The translations under genes were made by a program, and so were the position numbers. Of a DNA stretch of 39,020 bases, positions 38,847 to 39,020 are shown piece after piece. The stretch's first letter is position 1. Each line of letters starts with the position of its first letter. The notes beneath the pieces were generated by a model that was given only the letters and a program-made list of their open reading frames with translations, was not told the origin of the DNA and ran no database searches. Source of the DNA: an uncultured Pseudoflavonifractor sp. Its GTDB lineage: Bacteria > Bacillota > Clostridia > Oscillospirales > Oscillospiraceae. Location of the stretch: positions 1 through 39,020 of the forward strand of contig CANDEE010000008.1 of the NCBI GenBank assembly GCA_947383685.1. Direction: 5' to 3'.

Positions 38847-39020
38847 TTAGCCCAGCTTGTTCAGCTTCAGGGTCATTCCGCTCTTTTTGTGGGCGGCATT
38901 GTTCTTGTGCAGAATCCCACTGCAGACGGCCTTATCCACCGCCTTGACAGCCACCTTGTAAGCGCCCTCGGCCTCGCTGCGGTTGCCTTCCGCCACCGCG
39001 GCCTCGAACTTCTTGATGTC
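38847..39020 (-). CDS. rpsT: 30S ribosomal protein S20, C-terminal part
   Basis: The last 57 codons and stop of S20 are present on the minus strand; the N-terminus is beyond the window. The segment VKAVDKAVCSGILHKNNAAHKKSGM is characteristic of S20, a primary 16S rRNA-binding protein. The usual serine-lysine-rich end follows. A terminator follows the gene. Confidence 0.95.
   Translation of the reverse strand, partial: DIKKFEAAVAEGNRSEAEGAYKVAVKAVDKAVCSGILHKNNAAHKKSGMTLKLNKLG

Noticed and set aside
1..39020. CRISPR arrays, tRNA or rRNA genes
   Set aside because: I found no regularly spaced direct repeats and no tRNA-like TPsiC arm with CCA end or rRNA signatures; the only large structured RNA is the T-box leader.

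Overview
The window is 39 kb of GC-rich (roughly 60%) chromosome from a Bacillota bacterium, most likely a gut-type member of the Clostridia, Oscillospiraceae-like. The evidence is the combination of a T-box-controlled ileS, a YlmE/SepF/DivIVA division cluster, HemZ, the miaB-mutS-mutL-hfq order, small solo XRE regulators, consensus sigma-A promoters and AGGAGG-type ribosome binding sites. The lineage is inferred from gene content and style; no database was searched. There are no tRNAs, rRNAs, CRISPR arrays, transposases or phage structural genes.

Layout. Positions 1-3578 hold the end of gyrA, two small membrane proteins coupled to it, and an RNase HI fused to a metallo-beta-lactamase domain. 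Positions 3613-7993 (minus) are a five-gene operon, dtd, MBL hydrolase, hemZ, uridine-kinase-like and Mrp ATPase, read from a clear promoter at 8025-8053. A divergent promoter drives miaB (8165-9589). Three tiny XRE regulators (9743-10581) separate miaB from mutS, and a perfect-consensus promoter points backwards, antisense to two of them. Then come mutS, a CPBP membrane protein, mutL and hfq, with no miaA where it is usually found, and a HlyD-like adaptor. Positions 17645-23976 are a division and translation block: ylmE, sepF, divIVA, a T-box leader, ileS, ylmH and a DUF896 gene. An ECF sigma factor with its membrane partner follows (24082-25457).

Positions 25497-27013 (minus) are a TetR operon with two palindromic operators. 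Then come ychF (27188-28297) and an AT-rich two-gene restriction-modification island (28317-30133, minus), a BglII-type endonuclease plus an SPPY-type methyltransferase lying between two intrinsic terminators. After it are pta, an XRE regulator and lepA, then 200 bp holding four consecutive stem-loops. The right end has a flavodiiron protein, a fourth tiny XRE gene divergent from a Cys-rich small protein across a shared operator, a secreted stalk-like protein behind an ECF-type promoter, a phosphoribosyltransferase, a YihY/BrkB membrane protein and the end of rpsT.

How the parts relate. Most of the window is housekeeping: DNA topology and mismatch repair, tRNA modification and charging, elongation factor 4, YchF, cell division and acetate metabolism. 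The accessory content is small and sits in the seams between housekeeping operons. The best leads are the BglII-like R-M island, the XRE array with its antisense promoter, the RNase HI-MBL fusion, a possible ECF regulon link between 24 kb and 37 kb, and the XRE/Cys-rich/flavodiiron neighbourhood. Nothing here amounts to an obviously new multi-gene defence system.
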